A DNA stretch of 64,000 bases. Origin: Gluconobacter sp. P1C6_b (lineage in GTDB: Bacteria > Pseudomonadota > Alphaproteobacteria > Acetobacterales > Acetobacteraceae). Under the pieces are notes generated by a model, which was not told where the DNA came from, did not search any database, and saw nothing but the letters and a program-made list of their open reading frames with translations. The stretch's first letter is position 1. Each line of letters begins with the position of its first letter. The stretch is taken from the NCBI RefSeq assembly GCF_018811945.1, contig NZ_JACRVU010000001.1, forward strand, positions 257,476-321,475. Direction: 5' to 3'. Positions 36,405-46,209 of the stretch are shown here, piece after piece. Position numbers and translations under genes: made by a program.

Positions 36405-36784
36405 CAGACGGCTCCCCTCAGGGTACGGCGGGTTTCCATCCGGCGAAGAACCGGAATGGTGAGGGCGACAAGAATGCCCAGCAGCGTCGGGCCGAAAGCG
36501 CGCGGAAGAAGGTCAACGGGGCTGAAGCCCACTTCCCACAGGGACCAGACCCAGGTGTAGGCCAGCGCACCCAGATACAGGTATGCGCCCAGCGTCCGCC
36601 CCATGACCATGAAAACACCGCCAGCCACCAGCAGAATGCCACAGATGACGTAATAGACAGAGCCGCCCAGCATCGCGAGGTCGCCCCCGGCGATCACGAA
36701 GTACAGCCCCACCAGAATGATGACACCCCCCAGGAGCAGTGTGAGCCACTCGGTCAGGGTTCTGCTGCCATAAGTATTTGGCAT
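36404..36784 (-). CDS. sldB: PQQ-dependent polyol dehydrogenase, small membrane subunit
   Basis: This 126-residue protein has four or five membrane helices (for example LLLGGVIILVGLYFVIAGG and GGSVYYVICGILLVAGGVFM). It resembles the membrane anchor domain of quinoprotein glucose dehydrogenase. It anchors SldA and is needed for activity and electron transfer to ubiquinone. The ribosome-binding site GGAGG is 9 bases before the ATG. A long hairpin sits just upstream of it. The gene precedes sldA as in known Gluconobacter sldBA operons. Confidence 0.94.
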   Translation of the reverse strand: MPNTYGSRTLTEWLTLLLGGVIILVGLYFVIAGGDLAMLGGSVYYVICGILLVAGGVFMVMGRTLGAYLYLGALAYTWVWSLWEVGFSPVDLLPRAFGPTLLGILVALTIPVLRRMETRRTLRGAV

Positions 36785-36802
36785 TGGTGAAAGCCTCCAG
36801 AA

Positions 36803-36835
36803 CTGAAAGTCCGGACGGTAAGTCCAGACTTTCAG
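36803..36835 (-). promoter_or_regulatory. 14-bp-stem hairpin in the sldB 5' leader
   Basis: In the transcribed sense, CTGAAAGTCTGGAC pairs with GTCCGGACTTTCAG around the loop TTACC. There is one U-G wobble and otherwise perfect pairing. The structure ends four bases before the GGAGG of sldB. It could stabilise the mRNA 5' end or set ribosome access. Confidence 0.65.
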
Positions 36836-36877
36836 GAAAGCTACGGTTCTTTTTCAATATTGTTGAATATAATTCTA

Positions 36878-36901
36878 ACAAAACCGTGTAATAACACGGT
36901 T
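36878..36901 (-). terminator. Terminator of the large lipoprotein gene
   Basis: AACCGTGT and ACACGGTT form a perfect 8-base stem with a four-base loop. On the reverse strand it is followed by TTTTG. It lies 34 bases after the lipoprotein stop and separates that gene from the sldBA promoter region, an AT-rich stretch at about 36845-36880. Confidence 0.7.
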
Positions 36902-36935
36902 GCACTTCAACAAATTCAAATACACGTTACCTTTA

Positions 36936-38090
36936 TTACCCGGCCGGGATTGTTACAACCGCCCCTGCCGTATGGTTCGTCGCCGCGAGGGCCGCAAGAA
37001 CCTGCACCATCGTAAACGCCAGTTTGCTCTGGAAATCGCGATCGCTGATCCAGAACCAGGTGTTGTTGTAACTGACCGCGGCATAGCGGGAGTCCGGCTC
37101 TTCCCGGCTCGAATGGATCACGACTTCCGGACGGTTCTCGATCCCGACCTGCCCGATCGTGGGGGGCGTACGGCCGCTCTTGATGTCATCTTCCGGTACC
37201 TCGACCTCGTAGGCGAGCTGCGTCAGCATCGCGAGCATGGAGCGCGTCAGGATCGCGATCTGCTTGCCGGGATGCTTGGGATACGGGCCATAGACGATCT
37301 CAGCTTCCTCAGCCCCCGGGTCGAGATGCAGCAGACGGCGCACCTCCGCCTGGATCGCCAGAAGGTTGCTGTCCGATGTCGAGGTCAGGACCAGATAGGA
37401 GCGCTCGGTGCCCGTGCTGCTTCCCCCGTTGCCATTGCTGTCGGACTTGCCCCCGTTTTTCTTGCTGTCGGGCGGGGGCGGAGTCTCGCTCGTGATCCGG
37501 ATGGTCATGGCCCCCTGGATCTGAAGCTGCCGCAGGTCGTGCAGAAGCAGATAGAAGCGGACCGAGCCACCCCCAGACGGTCCCGCGCCAAGCCCGCGGA
37601 CATTGGAAAGTCCATCAATGGACTGTGCCGTCAAACGCAGCAGCGTGTCGATCGGCAGGCCACCGAGGCTGAGCGGCATGATGACCGTCGGCGAGATCGG
37701 CCGGACCACGTTCTCGGCATATTGCTGCCCCGTCACCGGCTGATAGGTGAAAGTCGGGCTCTCACCCAGGGACATGGTTCCCGTGCCGAACAGGTAGTTC
37801 CCGACCGCCGTCGCCGGATAGGCATAAAAGCCGCCGCTGATGCTCTTGGAAACGCTGTAGCCCGCAATCACCTGCGTCGTATCAAGGAACGTCGGCGGAT
37901 CGGCATAGCGCAGCCGAACGATGTTCAGCAGCATCTCGTGCTTTTGGGTATCGCCCAGCGCACGGGAGTATTCGAGCTGGTCGTTCCGCAGTTTTCCGGG
38001 CCCCATCGGGCCACAGGCGGAGAGACCGGTTGCGGAGAAAACGGCCAGGGCAGCCATCAGCGTGGCACGAAAGTAAGGATGATTCGGCAT
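36936..38090 (-). CDS. Hypothetical outer-membrane-type lipoprotein
   Basis: This 384-residue protein has a signal peptide with lipobox LSAC (Cys26) followed by GPMGPG. The mature part starts with LGDTQKHEMLLNIVRLRYAD, a conserved-looking block. A low-complexity insert (about residues 210-232) of Pro, Lys, Gly, Ser and Asn interrupts it. The rest is mixed alpha/beta. I do not recognise a family with a known function. It has its own terminator before sldBA, so it is probably independent of that operon. Confidence 0.75.
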   Translation of the reverse strand: MPNHPYFRATLMAALAVFSATGLSACGPMGPGKLRNDQLEYSRALGDTQKHEMLLNIVRLRYADPPTFLDTTQVIAGYSVSKSISGGFYAYPATAVGNYLFGTGTMSLGESPTFTYQPVTGQQYAENVVRPISPTVIMPLSLGGLPIDTLLRLTAQSIDGLSNVRGLGAGPSGGGSVRFYLLLHDLRQLQIQGAMTIRITSETPPPPDSKKNGGKSDSNGNGGSSTGTERSYLVLTSTSDSNLLAIQAEVRRLLHLDPGAEEAEIVYGPYPKHPGKQIAILTRSMLAMLTQLAYEVEVPEDDIKSGRTPPTIGQVGIENRPEVVIHSSREEPDSRYAAVSYNNTWFWISDRDFQSKLAFTMVQVLAALAATNHTAGAVVTIPAG

Positions 38091-38230
38091 GGCTGTCTGA
38101 AGACTGTCCCATTGGCAGGCAAAGCGGAAGGTCCAACCTTACTAGAGGGGGATGTCCGTATCGGAAACAGCCATCTTCCCCTTCCGGCCCCATGAAGCGA
38201 ACATTCTCGACGAAATGTGTCGTCCAAGTG

Positions 38231-38259
38231 CTTGAAACACCTTGCGCCGTTGCCTAGAT
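38231..38259 (+). promoter_or_regulatory. RpoH (sigma-32)-like promoter of dnaK
   Basis: CTTGAAA (38231-38237) and CCTAGAT (38253-38259) match the alphaproteobacterial heat-shock consensus CTTG-N18-CYTATNT with one mismatch. The element lies about 100 bases before dnaK, leaving a leader that includes 38260-38360. Confidence 0.6.
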
Positions 38260-38360
38260 CAGTAGTCGGAACACAGGCCCGTGAGGGTCTGGATACGTCA
38301 ATAGGGTCCGACCCGGTGCCTCACAGGGCCGGGACGGACCGCTGAGAGGACTGATATTAC

Positions 38361-40265
<1,905 letters not shown>

Positions 40266-40319
40266 TCGGGTGACTTCCGCAGGCGGAGCTGAACGCTCCG
40301 TCTGACCCTGTTTTCCGAG

Positions 40320-40349
40320 GGCGCCCGTTCCCGCAAGGGGGTGGGCGCC
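40320..40349 (+). terminator. Hairpin between dnaK and dnaJ
   Basis: GGCGCCC (40320-40326) pairs with GGGCGCC (40343-40349), with further pairing of CCC and GGG inside. A T-rich but interrupted tail follows. It may partly terminate transcription, giving more dnaK than dnaJ mRNA. Confidence 0.6.
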
Positions 40350-40407
40350 ATTCTTGTTTTCCGGCCCTCCACAGGGACCGCCTTCAGGACCGCCCCAAGG
40401 ACCGACC

Positions 40408-41550
40408 ATGGCCACCAGAATCGACTACTACGAATCCCTTGAAGTCTCCCGCACGGCCTCGCAGGACGAGCTGAAGAAAGCCTTCCGCAAACAGGCCATG
40501 CGGTACCATCCCGACCGCAATCCGGGTGACGATGCCGCCGAGCAGAAGTTCAAGGAAATCAACGAAGCCTATGACGTCCTGAAGGACGAGCAGAAGCGTG
40601 CAGCCTATGACCGCTACGGCCATGATGCCTTCGAAGGTGGCATGGGCGGAATGGGCGGCGGCTTCGGTGGTGGCTTTGCCGGTGCAGGCGGTCTGGGCGA
40701 CATCTTCGACCAGATGTTCGGCGACATGATGGGGGGTCGTCGGGGTGGTGGACGCCGGACCGGGGCGGATGTCCAGGTCCAGGTCGACATCACGCTGATG
40801 GAGGCCTTCACGGGCGTGACGAAGGACGTCGAGGTCCGGACGCGCGTGACGTGTGAAGCCTGTCATGGTTCGGGTTCGGCCGATCCGAAGGCTGGCAGCA
40901 GCACCTGTCCGACCTGTCATGGTGCGGGCAAGGTCCGCGCACAGCAGGGCTTCTTCCTCGTCGAGCGCCCCTGCCCGACCTGTCATGGTTCGGGACGTAC
41001 CGTCGCCAATCCGTGCAAGGTCTGTCACGGCACGGGCACGGAAGCAAAGACGGAAACCATCAGCATCGACATCCCGGCAGGGGTCGAGGATGGCACGCGC
41101 ATCCGCATGGCCGGCAAGGGCGAGGCCGGTGGCGAAGGCGTGCAGCCGGGCGATCTGTATGTCCACATCTCCGTCCTGTCGCATGACATCTTCCAGCGCG
41201 ACGGCGCGAACATCTACTGCCGCGTTCCGCTGCGCATGACGCAGGCGGCGCTTGGCACGGAAGTCGAGGTTCCGGTTGTGGATGGTGGCCGCAGCAAGGT
41301 CCGTATCCCCGCCGGGACGCAGACGGGCGAGACATTCCGCCTGCGTGGCAAGGGCTTCTCGGTCCTGCGCTCCTCGGCCCGTGGGGACATGTACATTCAG
41401 GTCTCCGTCGAAACGCCGAGCCATCTGACGAAGCGCCAGCGCGAACTTCTCGAAGAATTCGAGAAGGAAGCCGGGGACGACCATGCCAAAGGCAGCCCCG
41501 AAAACAGCGGCTTCTTTGCCAAGGTCCGCGACTTCTTCGAAGGCCGCTGA
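40408..41550 (+). CDS. dnaJ: Chaperone DnaJ (Hsp40)
   Basis: The product is a 380-residue type I DnaJ. The J domain holds HPD in [13 protein letters not shown] Gly-rich linker ([19 protein letters not shown]) follows. The zinc domain has four CxxCxGxG repeats ([32 protein letters not shown]). The two C-terminal peptide-binding domains complete it. It stimulates the ATPase of DnaK. I start at [18 protein letters not shown]; the track upstream is a Pro/Gly-rich in-frame stretch made of short direct repeats and unlikely to be protein. Confidence 0.98.
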   Translation: MATRIDYYESLEVSRTASQDELKKAFRKQAMRYHPDRNPGDDAAEQKFKEINEAYDVLKDEQKRAAYDRYGHDAFEGGMGGMGGGFGGGFAGAGGLGDIFDQMFGDMMGGRRGGGRRTGADVQVQVDITLMEAFTGVTKDVEVRTRVTCEACHGSGSADPKAGSSTCPTCHGAGKVRAQQGFFLVERPCPTCHGSGRTVANPCKVCHGTGTEAKTETISIDIPAGVEDGTRIRMAGKGEAGGEGVQPGDLYVHISVLSHDIFQRDGANIYCRVPLRMTQAALGTEVEVPVVDGGRSKVRIPAGTQTGETFRLRGKGFSVLRSSARGDMYIQVSVETPSHLTKRQRELLEEFEKEAGDDHAKGSPENSGFFAKVRDFFEGR

Positions 41551-41564
41551 TCTTTCAGATCTGC

Positions 41565-41602
41565 AAAAACCCGGTGCTCTCTACGGAGACACCGGGTTTT
41601 TT
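41565..41602 (+). terminator. Rho-independent terminator after dnaJ
   Basis: AAAAACCCGGTG pairs with CACCGGGTTTTT around a 13-base loop and ends in T. The A run makes it usable also by the convergent aroE gene, whose stop is at 41607. Confidence 0.9.
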
Positions 41603-41606
41603 CATG

Positions 41607-42461
41607 TCAGGCCGCGCCGAAAATATCCTTCAGGGTCTGCTCCATCACCCCGGCATCCAGCGTTTTCCCCAGCCAGTGCTCCACGCCGATCACGCCCTGA
41701 TTGACAAGCATGCCGAGCCCGTCCAGCACGGTGCAGCCCCTGCCTTCCGCTTCGCGCAGCAGACGCGTTCTGGGCGGGTTCGGGATGACATCGGCAGCGA
41801 TCAGCCCTTTGCGCAGGGTTTCAGCCTTCAGGGGCGGCATGGCATCGGCATCACCCAGACCGATGGAGGTCGCGTTGATCAGGATGTCCACGCCTTCAGG
41901 CACACTGGCCTCACCGTCCCAGGCCTGAACGTCGGCTCCGGCGGATGTATTGTCCCGCACAAGGGCTGCAATGGTTTCCGCTTTTTTGGGATCGCGGTTC
42001 ATGACCGTGATGTGGGCAGCGGACGCCAGCCCCAGTTCCACGGCGATGGCACGCGCGGCTCCCCCCGCACCCAGAAGCAGGACTTTCTTCCCGGATGGGT
42101 CCGCGACCTGTTTCAGTGATGCCAGAAAGCCCTTCCCGTCCGTATTGTCACCGATCAGACGCCCGTCCCGGATGGAAACGCAGTTCACCGCACCGATGAT
42201 CCGGGCGGACTCTGCCAGTTCGTCAAGATGCTCGATCACCGCGACCTTGTGCGGCAGGGAACAGTTGAACCCGACCCATTCCATGGCCCGCGCGCCTGCG
42301 ACCGCGTCCTTCAGACCCTCCGCCTTGACGTCACAGTTGATGTAACGGGCATCGATCTCATGGTGCCGGTACGCGGCCTCGATCATGGCGACGGTCGGGT
42401 TGTCGTCGCAGGGCGTTGAGAACGATCCGGTCAGGATGCTGCGGAAATTCTGCTGGCTCAT
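41607..42461 (-). CDS. aroE: Shikimate/quinate dehydrogenase family protein
   Basis: The 284-residue enzyme has the catalytic Lys in NCSLPHKVAVIEH and Asp in IGDNTDGKGFLASL. The nucleotide loop is LLLGAGGAARAIAVELG, with NRDPKKAE as the cofactor-selecting segment. AroE reduces 3-dehydroshikimate with NADPH. The substrate-binding N-terminus reads ILTGSFSTPCDDNPTVAMIE in place of the usual SxSPxxHN-type motif, so it is a divergent subtype that may also use quinate. Gluconobacter species are known for shikimate and quinate oxidation. It converges on dnaJ. Confidence 0.88.
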   Translation of the reverse strand: MSQQNFRSILTGSFSTPCDDNPTVAMIEAAYRHHEIDARYINCDVKAEGLKDAVAGARAMEWVGFNCSLPHKVAVIEHLDELAESARIIGAVNCVSIRDGRLIGDNTDGKGFLASLKQVADPSGKKVLLLGAGGAARAIAVELGLASAAHITVMNRDPKKAETIAALVRDNTSAGADVQAWDGEASVPEGVDILINATSIGLGDADAMPPLKAETLRKGLIAADVIPNPPRTRLLREAEGRGCTVLDGLGMLVNQGVIGVEHWLGKTLDAGVMEQTLKDIFGAA

Positions 42462-42548
42462 GAAAGGCTCCTCGGATCTGTGCTTGTTTTGCGTTCATCC
42501 CAGATGACGCACGGGGGCACAGAAGGGTCCATTCACGTTCTGGAAATA

Positions 42549-42998
42549 TCAGTTTTCCGGAATGCTCAGGCCCAGCAGGCCTGCCTCACGACCTGTCAGC
42601 AGATCGGCGAGCGTGTAGCGGTCCAGCACCGCCAGAAACGCGTCCAGCGCATCGCCCAGCACGCCACGCAGCACGCAGGCCGGGGACAGGACGCAGGGCC
42701 GTCCGTCCGTGCTGTTGCGGCCTTCACAGTCCACCAGCATCATGTCGTCTTCGGTGAAACGGACGACCGCGCCCACATTGATCTCTGAAGCCGGACGCGC
42801 GAGTTCCAGCCCGCCACCACGCCCGCGGACGGTCGTGACGAAACCGCCCTGCCCCAGACGGTGCACGACCTTCACCAGATGGTTTTCGGAAATGCGATAG
42901 GCCTGCGCGATCTCGCGGATGGAGACGCGGCGTGACGTGTGAACGCCAAGGTGGATCAACACGCGCAGGGCGTAATCAGTGTGCAGTGTCAGGCGCAT
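42549..42998 (-). CDS. nsrR: NsrR, nitric-oxide-sensing Rrf2-family repressor
   Basis: The product is a 149-residue Rrf2 protein. The winged helix begins MRLTLHTDYALRVLIHLGVH, with SIREIAQAYRISENHLVKVV and the wing VRGRGGGLELARP. The iron-sulfur cysteines are in VDCEGRN, RPCVLSPAC and nearby, the spacing of NsrR. Nitric oxide damages the cluster and lifts repression. It is divergent from hmp, with an NsrR box between them. The frame extends 21 codons upstream through that box, so MRLTLHTDYAL is the true start. Confidence 0.92.
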   Translation of the reverse strand: MRLTLHTDYALRVLIHLGVHTSRRVSIREIAQAYRISENHLVKVVHRLGQGGFVTTVRGRGGGLELARPASEINVGAVVRFTEDDMMLVDCEGRNSTDGRPCVLSPACVLRGVLGDALDAFLAVLDRYTLADLLTGREAGLLGLSIPEN

Positions 42999-43040
42999 GG
43001 CGACTCCTCTGCCAGATTGACAGGCGCAGGTCACGTTTTT

Positions 43041-43065
43041 AAAGATGTATTTCAAATACACCTTT
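43041..43065 (+). promoter_or_regulatory. NsrR operator (hmp/nsrR intergenic region)
   Basis: AAAGATGTATTT and AAATACACCTTT flank a central C, forming an inverted repeat with two mismatched pairs. It matches the NsrR box (AAGATGYATTT-N-AAATRCATCTT) closely. It ends 13 bases before the hmp ATG, so NsrR binding should block transcription of hmp and probably its own gene. Confidence 0.88.
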
Positions 43066-43078
43066 AAGGGGACCGCTC

Positions 43079-44260
43079 ATGTCCACTTCCGCCGACCGCA
43101 GCCTCACGCCCGAGACCATCGCCATCATCAAGGCGACCATCCCGGCGCTCGAAGCCCATGGCGTGACGATCACGTCCGAAATGTACCGCCGCCTGCTGGC
43201 CGATCCCGCAATTGCGGAGATGTTCGACCCAACCCATCAGTCCACCGGAACGCAGCCCCGGGCGCTGGCCATGGCCGTGCTGGCCTATGCAAAGAACATC
43301 GACAATCTGGGTGTAATGGGTGGTGCGGTCGAACGGATCGCACAGAAACATGCCAGCCTCGAAATCCAGCCGGAACACTATCCGCATGTCGCCACGGCCC
43401 TGCTCGGCGCGATTTCGGCCGTTCTGGGCGATGCCGCAACACCGGAAATCCTCGATGCCTGGGGCAAGGCCTACTGGGCGCTCGCGGATATCCTGATCGG
43501 CCGTGAGCATCAGCTTTACGACAGCAGCGCCCATGCCGAAGGCGGCTGGACCGGCTGGCGTCCTTTCCGCATTGCCCGCGCGGTGCCGGAATGTGCGAAT
43601 GTCACGTCGCTTGAACTGGAACCCGTGGACGGCAAGCCGGTCATCAGCGCCGTTCCGGGGCAGTATCTGGGCGTCGATCTGGATATTCCGGGCCATGGCC
43701 GGACGCGCCGCAATTACAGCATCACGTCCAGCCCGAACCGGAAGAGCTATCGCATCAGCGTGCGCCACGTTCCGAACGGCGCGGTTTCGGGCTGGCTGAA
43801 CAGCGGGACATGTGAGGGGACGCAGGTCCTGCTATCGCCGCCTGCCGGTAATTTCGTGCTGCCGGAAAAGGTCGAGGGACCGCTGGCCTTTGTGTGCGCC
43901 GGAATTGGCATCACGCCGATGATCGGGATGCTGGAAGCACTGGCTCAGCCCGGCGTCACGGCACCCGTTCATGTCGTGCAGATCGCCCATTCCGCAGAAA
44001 CCGCGCCGTTCGCGGAGCGGCTGGCGGAACTGTCCCGCAATTCGGCAGGTCGCATCCGAGTGGTCACACGCCTGACGGAGAAAGAGGGGCGCCCGACCGC
44101 CGCCTGGGTCGCCGAGCAGCTGCCTGGCGGTGTCTCGACCTATCTGTGTGGTCCGACAGGCTTCATGCATGACATGGTGCATGGCCTGCCAGCAGCCGGT
44201 GTTCCGGCCGAACGCCTGCGTTACGAGACGTTCGGACCGGATACGGGCGTGACGGACTGA
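43079..44260 (+). CDS. hmp: Flavohemoprotein, nitric oxide dioxygenase
   Basis: The product is 393 residues. The globin domain (1-140) has the proximal His in ERIAQKHASLEI and distal-side Tyr/Gln residues. The FAD domain contains YLGVDLDIPGHGRTRRNYS and the NAD domain GIGITPMIGMLEAL and STYLCGPTGFMHDM. It converts NO and O2 to nitrate with NAD(P)H. The NsrR box precedes it. Its TGA abuts the stop of the convergent azoR with no base between them. Confidence 0.97.
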   Translation: MSTSADRSLTPETIAIIKATIPALEAHGVTITSEMYRRLLADPAIAEMFDPTHQSTGTQPRALAMAVLAYAKNIDNLGVMGGAVERIAQKHASLEIQPEHYPHVATALLGAISAVLGDAATPEILDAWGKAYWALADILIGREHQLYDSSAHAEGGWTGWRPFRIARAVPECANVTSLELEPVDGKPVISAVPGQYLGVDLDIPGHGRTRRNYSITSSPNRKSYRISVRHVPNGAVSGWLNSGTCEGTQVLLSPPAGNFVLPEKVEGPLAFVCAGIGITPMIGMLEALAQPGVTAPVHVVQIAHSAETAPFAERLAELSRNSAGRIRVVTRLTEKEGRPTAAWVAEQLPGGVSTYLCGPTGFMHDMVHGLPAAGVPAERLRYETFGPDTGVTD

Positions 44261-44869
44261 TTAAAGCGCGCTGGCCTTCTGCTCCGCGTCCGACAGGATG
44301 CGGGCACGGTCCGCACCACCATTCGTGGCGAGGCCTTCGGCCTCGATCACGGTGAGGTCCGTGATGCCGATCATGGCGAAGACGGACTTCAGATAGCTGA
44401 GCTGATGCTCGAAAGACGCGGCCGGGGAGCCCTCGCCATAAAGGCCGCCACGGGCCACGGCGAGCACGACCTTCTTGCCCTTGGCCAGACCGTCGATCCC
44501 ACCGCCGGACGTGTAGCGGAACGTCTGGCCCGCCACCATGATGCGGTCGATCCAGGCCTTGAGCTGGCTGGGAATCGACAGGTTGTACATCGGCACGCCG
44601 ATGACAACGATGTCCGCGGCCTTGAAGTCCTTCAGGGCATTGGCGCCAGCGATCAGTTCGGGGCGGCCCGAAACATCCGGCGTCAGCTCCTTGCCGAGCC
44701 AGGACAGGGCTTCGACATCGAGATGCGGCAGCGGATCGCTGGCGAGGTCGAGGGAAATGACCTCGACGGACGGGTCTTTTTTGCGGAACTGGGCGACAGC
44801 CGCGGCACTGACCTGACGGCTGGCGGAGCTGTCACCGAGGATGCTGGAATCGATGTGGAGAAGTTTCAT
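44261..44869 (-). CDS. azoR: FMN-dependent NADH:quinone (azo) oxidoreductase
   Basis: This is a 202-residue flavodoxin-like enzyme. MKLLHIDSSILGDSSASRQV is the FMN-phosphate loop, and IVVIGVPMYNLSIPSQLKAW and AVARGGLYGEGSP are the other flavin contacts. It reduces quinones by two electrons and azo dyes, protecting against electrophiles. The frame is open far upstream into the divergent regulator, but this ATG begins the fold. An HxlR-family gene lies 91 bases away in the opposite direction, the usual arrangement for a thiol-stress switch. Confidence 0.93.
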   Translation of the reverse strand: MKLLHIDSSILGDSSASRQVSAAAVAQFRKKDPSVEVISLDLASDPLPHLDVEALSWLGKELTPDVSGRPELIAGANALKDFKAADIVVIGVPMYNLSIPSQLKAWIDRIMVAGQTFRYTSGGGIDGLAKGKKVVLAVARGGLYGEGSPAASFEHQLSYLKSVFAMIGITDLTVIEAEGLATNGGADRARILSDAEQKASAL

Positions 44870-44881
44870 TTTGATCTTTCC

Positions 44882-44916
44882 GGTTCCTGATCGTAACCAG
44901 CACCAGATAAGGAACC
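44882..44916. promoter_or_regulatory. Inverted repeat between azoR and the HxlR gene
   Basis: GGTTCCT (44882-44888) and AGGAACC (44910-44916) are perfect inverted copies separated by 21 bases. They sit in the middle of the 91-base divergent intergenic region. A regulatory site for the HxlR dimer is possible. Confidence 0.4.
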
Positions 44917-44960
44917 TTTGAACCCCGCCGCAAGAAGGCACATTCCGGAGCCATAGGCAC

Positions 44961-45374
44961 ATGGATGTTCGCGTCAGCGAGACTGCCCCGTCCCCATCCC
45001 CGTCAACCTGCGCGCAGAACAGCGATGCCTGCGCCGTCATCCGCTCCATTCTGGCGCGCACGACGGACAAATGGAGCATCCTGATCGTCAAGTCGCTCGG
45101 TCGGGGACCACACCGTTTCAGCGAACTGCGCCGCGCGATCGACGGGATTTCACAGCGGATGCTGACGCTCACCCTGCGCAATCTCGAACGCGATGGCCTC
45201 GTCCTGCGGACCGTGACGCCGACGACTCCGCCGCGCGTGGATTATGAACTCACGACGCTTGGGGAATCACTGTGGACACTGACCGAAGCCTTTGGTCAGT
45301 GGGCGCTGTCGAACCGCCCCGAAATCGAGGCGGCCCGCAGCCGTTTTGACGCCCGACTTGACGCCAACACCTGA
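44961..45374 (+). CDS. HxlR-family transcriptional regulator
   Basis: The 137-residue winged helix reads ACAVIRSILARTTDKWSILI, HRFSELRRAIDGISQRMLTL and LRNLERDGLVLRTVTP. The N-terminus carries two Cys (STCAQNSDAC) near the fold. HxlR members such as YodB/HypR sense quinones, diamide or hypochlorite through an N-terminal Cys. The divergent azoR is a plausible target. dapB follows 24 bases later on the same strand, perhaps by chance. Confidence 0.87.
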   Translation: MDVRVSETAPSPSPSTCAQNSDACAVIRSILARTTDKWSILIVKSLGRGPHRFSELRRAIDGISQRMLTLTLRNLERDGLVLRTVTPTTPPRVDYELTTLGESLWTLTEAFGQWALSNRPEIEAARSRFDARLDANT

Positions 45375-45398
45375 TTTTTCCGTTCTGATGGACCGACC

Positions 45399-46145
45399 AT
45401 GACCCTGATTTCCGCTCCCCGTATTGGTATCGCCGGCATTACGGGCCGGCTTGGAACGCTCTGCGCCGAAGAGGCCGGGTCTGCCCTCGTGGGCGGCCTG
45501 TCCCGTACTGCGGACGCCCAGCGCAACATCACCACCGACCCTGCCACGCTTGCGAAAAGCTGCGATGTGGTGATTGATGTCAGCCATGCTTCGACCGTCC
45601 CGGCTCATGCGGCAGCCTTTGCGCAGGCCGGATGCGCCTGGGTTCTGGGGACGACGGGCCTCGATCAGGGGGCGCAGGATGCCGTGAACGCGGCGGCGCA
45701 GCATATTCCCGTTCTTCAGGCCGCCAATTTCTCACCGGCGCTGACACTGTTTCTGGAACTGGCCCGTCAGCTTGGCGCAGGCCTGCCGGATTATGATGCG
45801 GAAATTCTCGAGGTTCATCACCGTCAGAAGCTGGACGCCCCGTCCGGCACGGCGCTGGCGATTGGCCGGGCTGTGGCGAAAGGACGTGGAGTCAGTTTCG
45901 AGGACGTAGCCCGGACCGACCAGAATGGTCGCCGGCCGGATGGAGCGATCGGATTCGCCTCCCTGCGCGGCGGACAGATCGTAGGGGAACACGATCTCGT
46001 CCTCATGGCCGCCGACGAACAGATCACCCTGTCCCACCGCGCACTGGACCGCAGGGTCTTCGCCAGAGGCGCGCTGCTGGCCGCAAAATGGTTAGCAGGA
46101 CGTCCCGCTGGCCTCTACACAATGGCCGACGCGCTCAAACCCTGA
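45399..46145 (+). CDS. dapB: 4-hydroxy-tetrahydrodipicolinate reductase
   Basis: The product is 248 residues, slightly short for the family. The Rossmann motif is RIGIAGITGRLGTLCAEEA. The NAD(P) site VLGTTGLDQ and the substrate-binding motif EILEVHHRQKLDAPSGTA are present. VGEHDLVLMAADEQITLSHR is the conserved C-terminal block. It makes tetrahydrodipicolinate for lysine and diaminopimelate, the same branch that starts from the product of Asd at 59-60 kb. Confidence 0.96.
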   Translation: MTLISAPRIGIAGITGRLGTLCAEEAGSALVGGLSRTADAQRNITTDPATLAKSCDVVIDVSHASTVPAHAAAFAQAGCAWVLGTTGLDQGAQDAVNAAAQHIPVLQAANFSPALTLFLELARQLGAGLPDYDAEILEVHHRQKLDAPSGTALAIGRAVAKGRGVSFEDVARTDQNGRRPDGAIGFASLRGGQIVGEHDLVLMAADEQITLSHRALDRRVFARGALLAAKWLAGRPAGLYTMADALKP

Positions 46146-46159
46146 GCCGGAATCAGGGT

Positions 46160-46199
46160 GCAGGGATCAGGATCCCTGCCGGGCCCGGGCAGAGCCCGG
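46160..46199. terminator. Two hairpins between convergent dapB and xdhA
   Basis: GCAGGGATC pairs with GATCCCTGC (46160-46179, two-base loop). CCGGGC pairs with GCCCGG (46185-46199, three-base loop). No clear T run follows, so termination may be weak or depend on structure. Confidence 0.5.
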
Positions 46200-46209
46200 A
46201 CTCCCCCGA

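Noticed and set aside
40380-40410. Short direct repeats (GGACCGCC-like units) before dnaJ
   Set aside because: They are three short imperfect units just upstream of the start, too small to call a repeat array or CRISPR.
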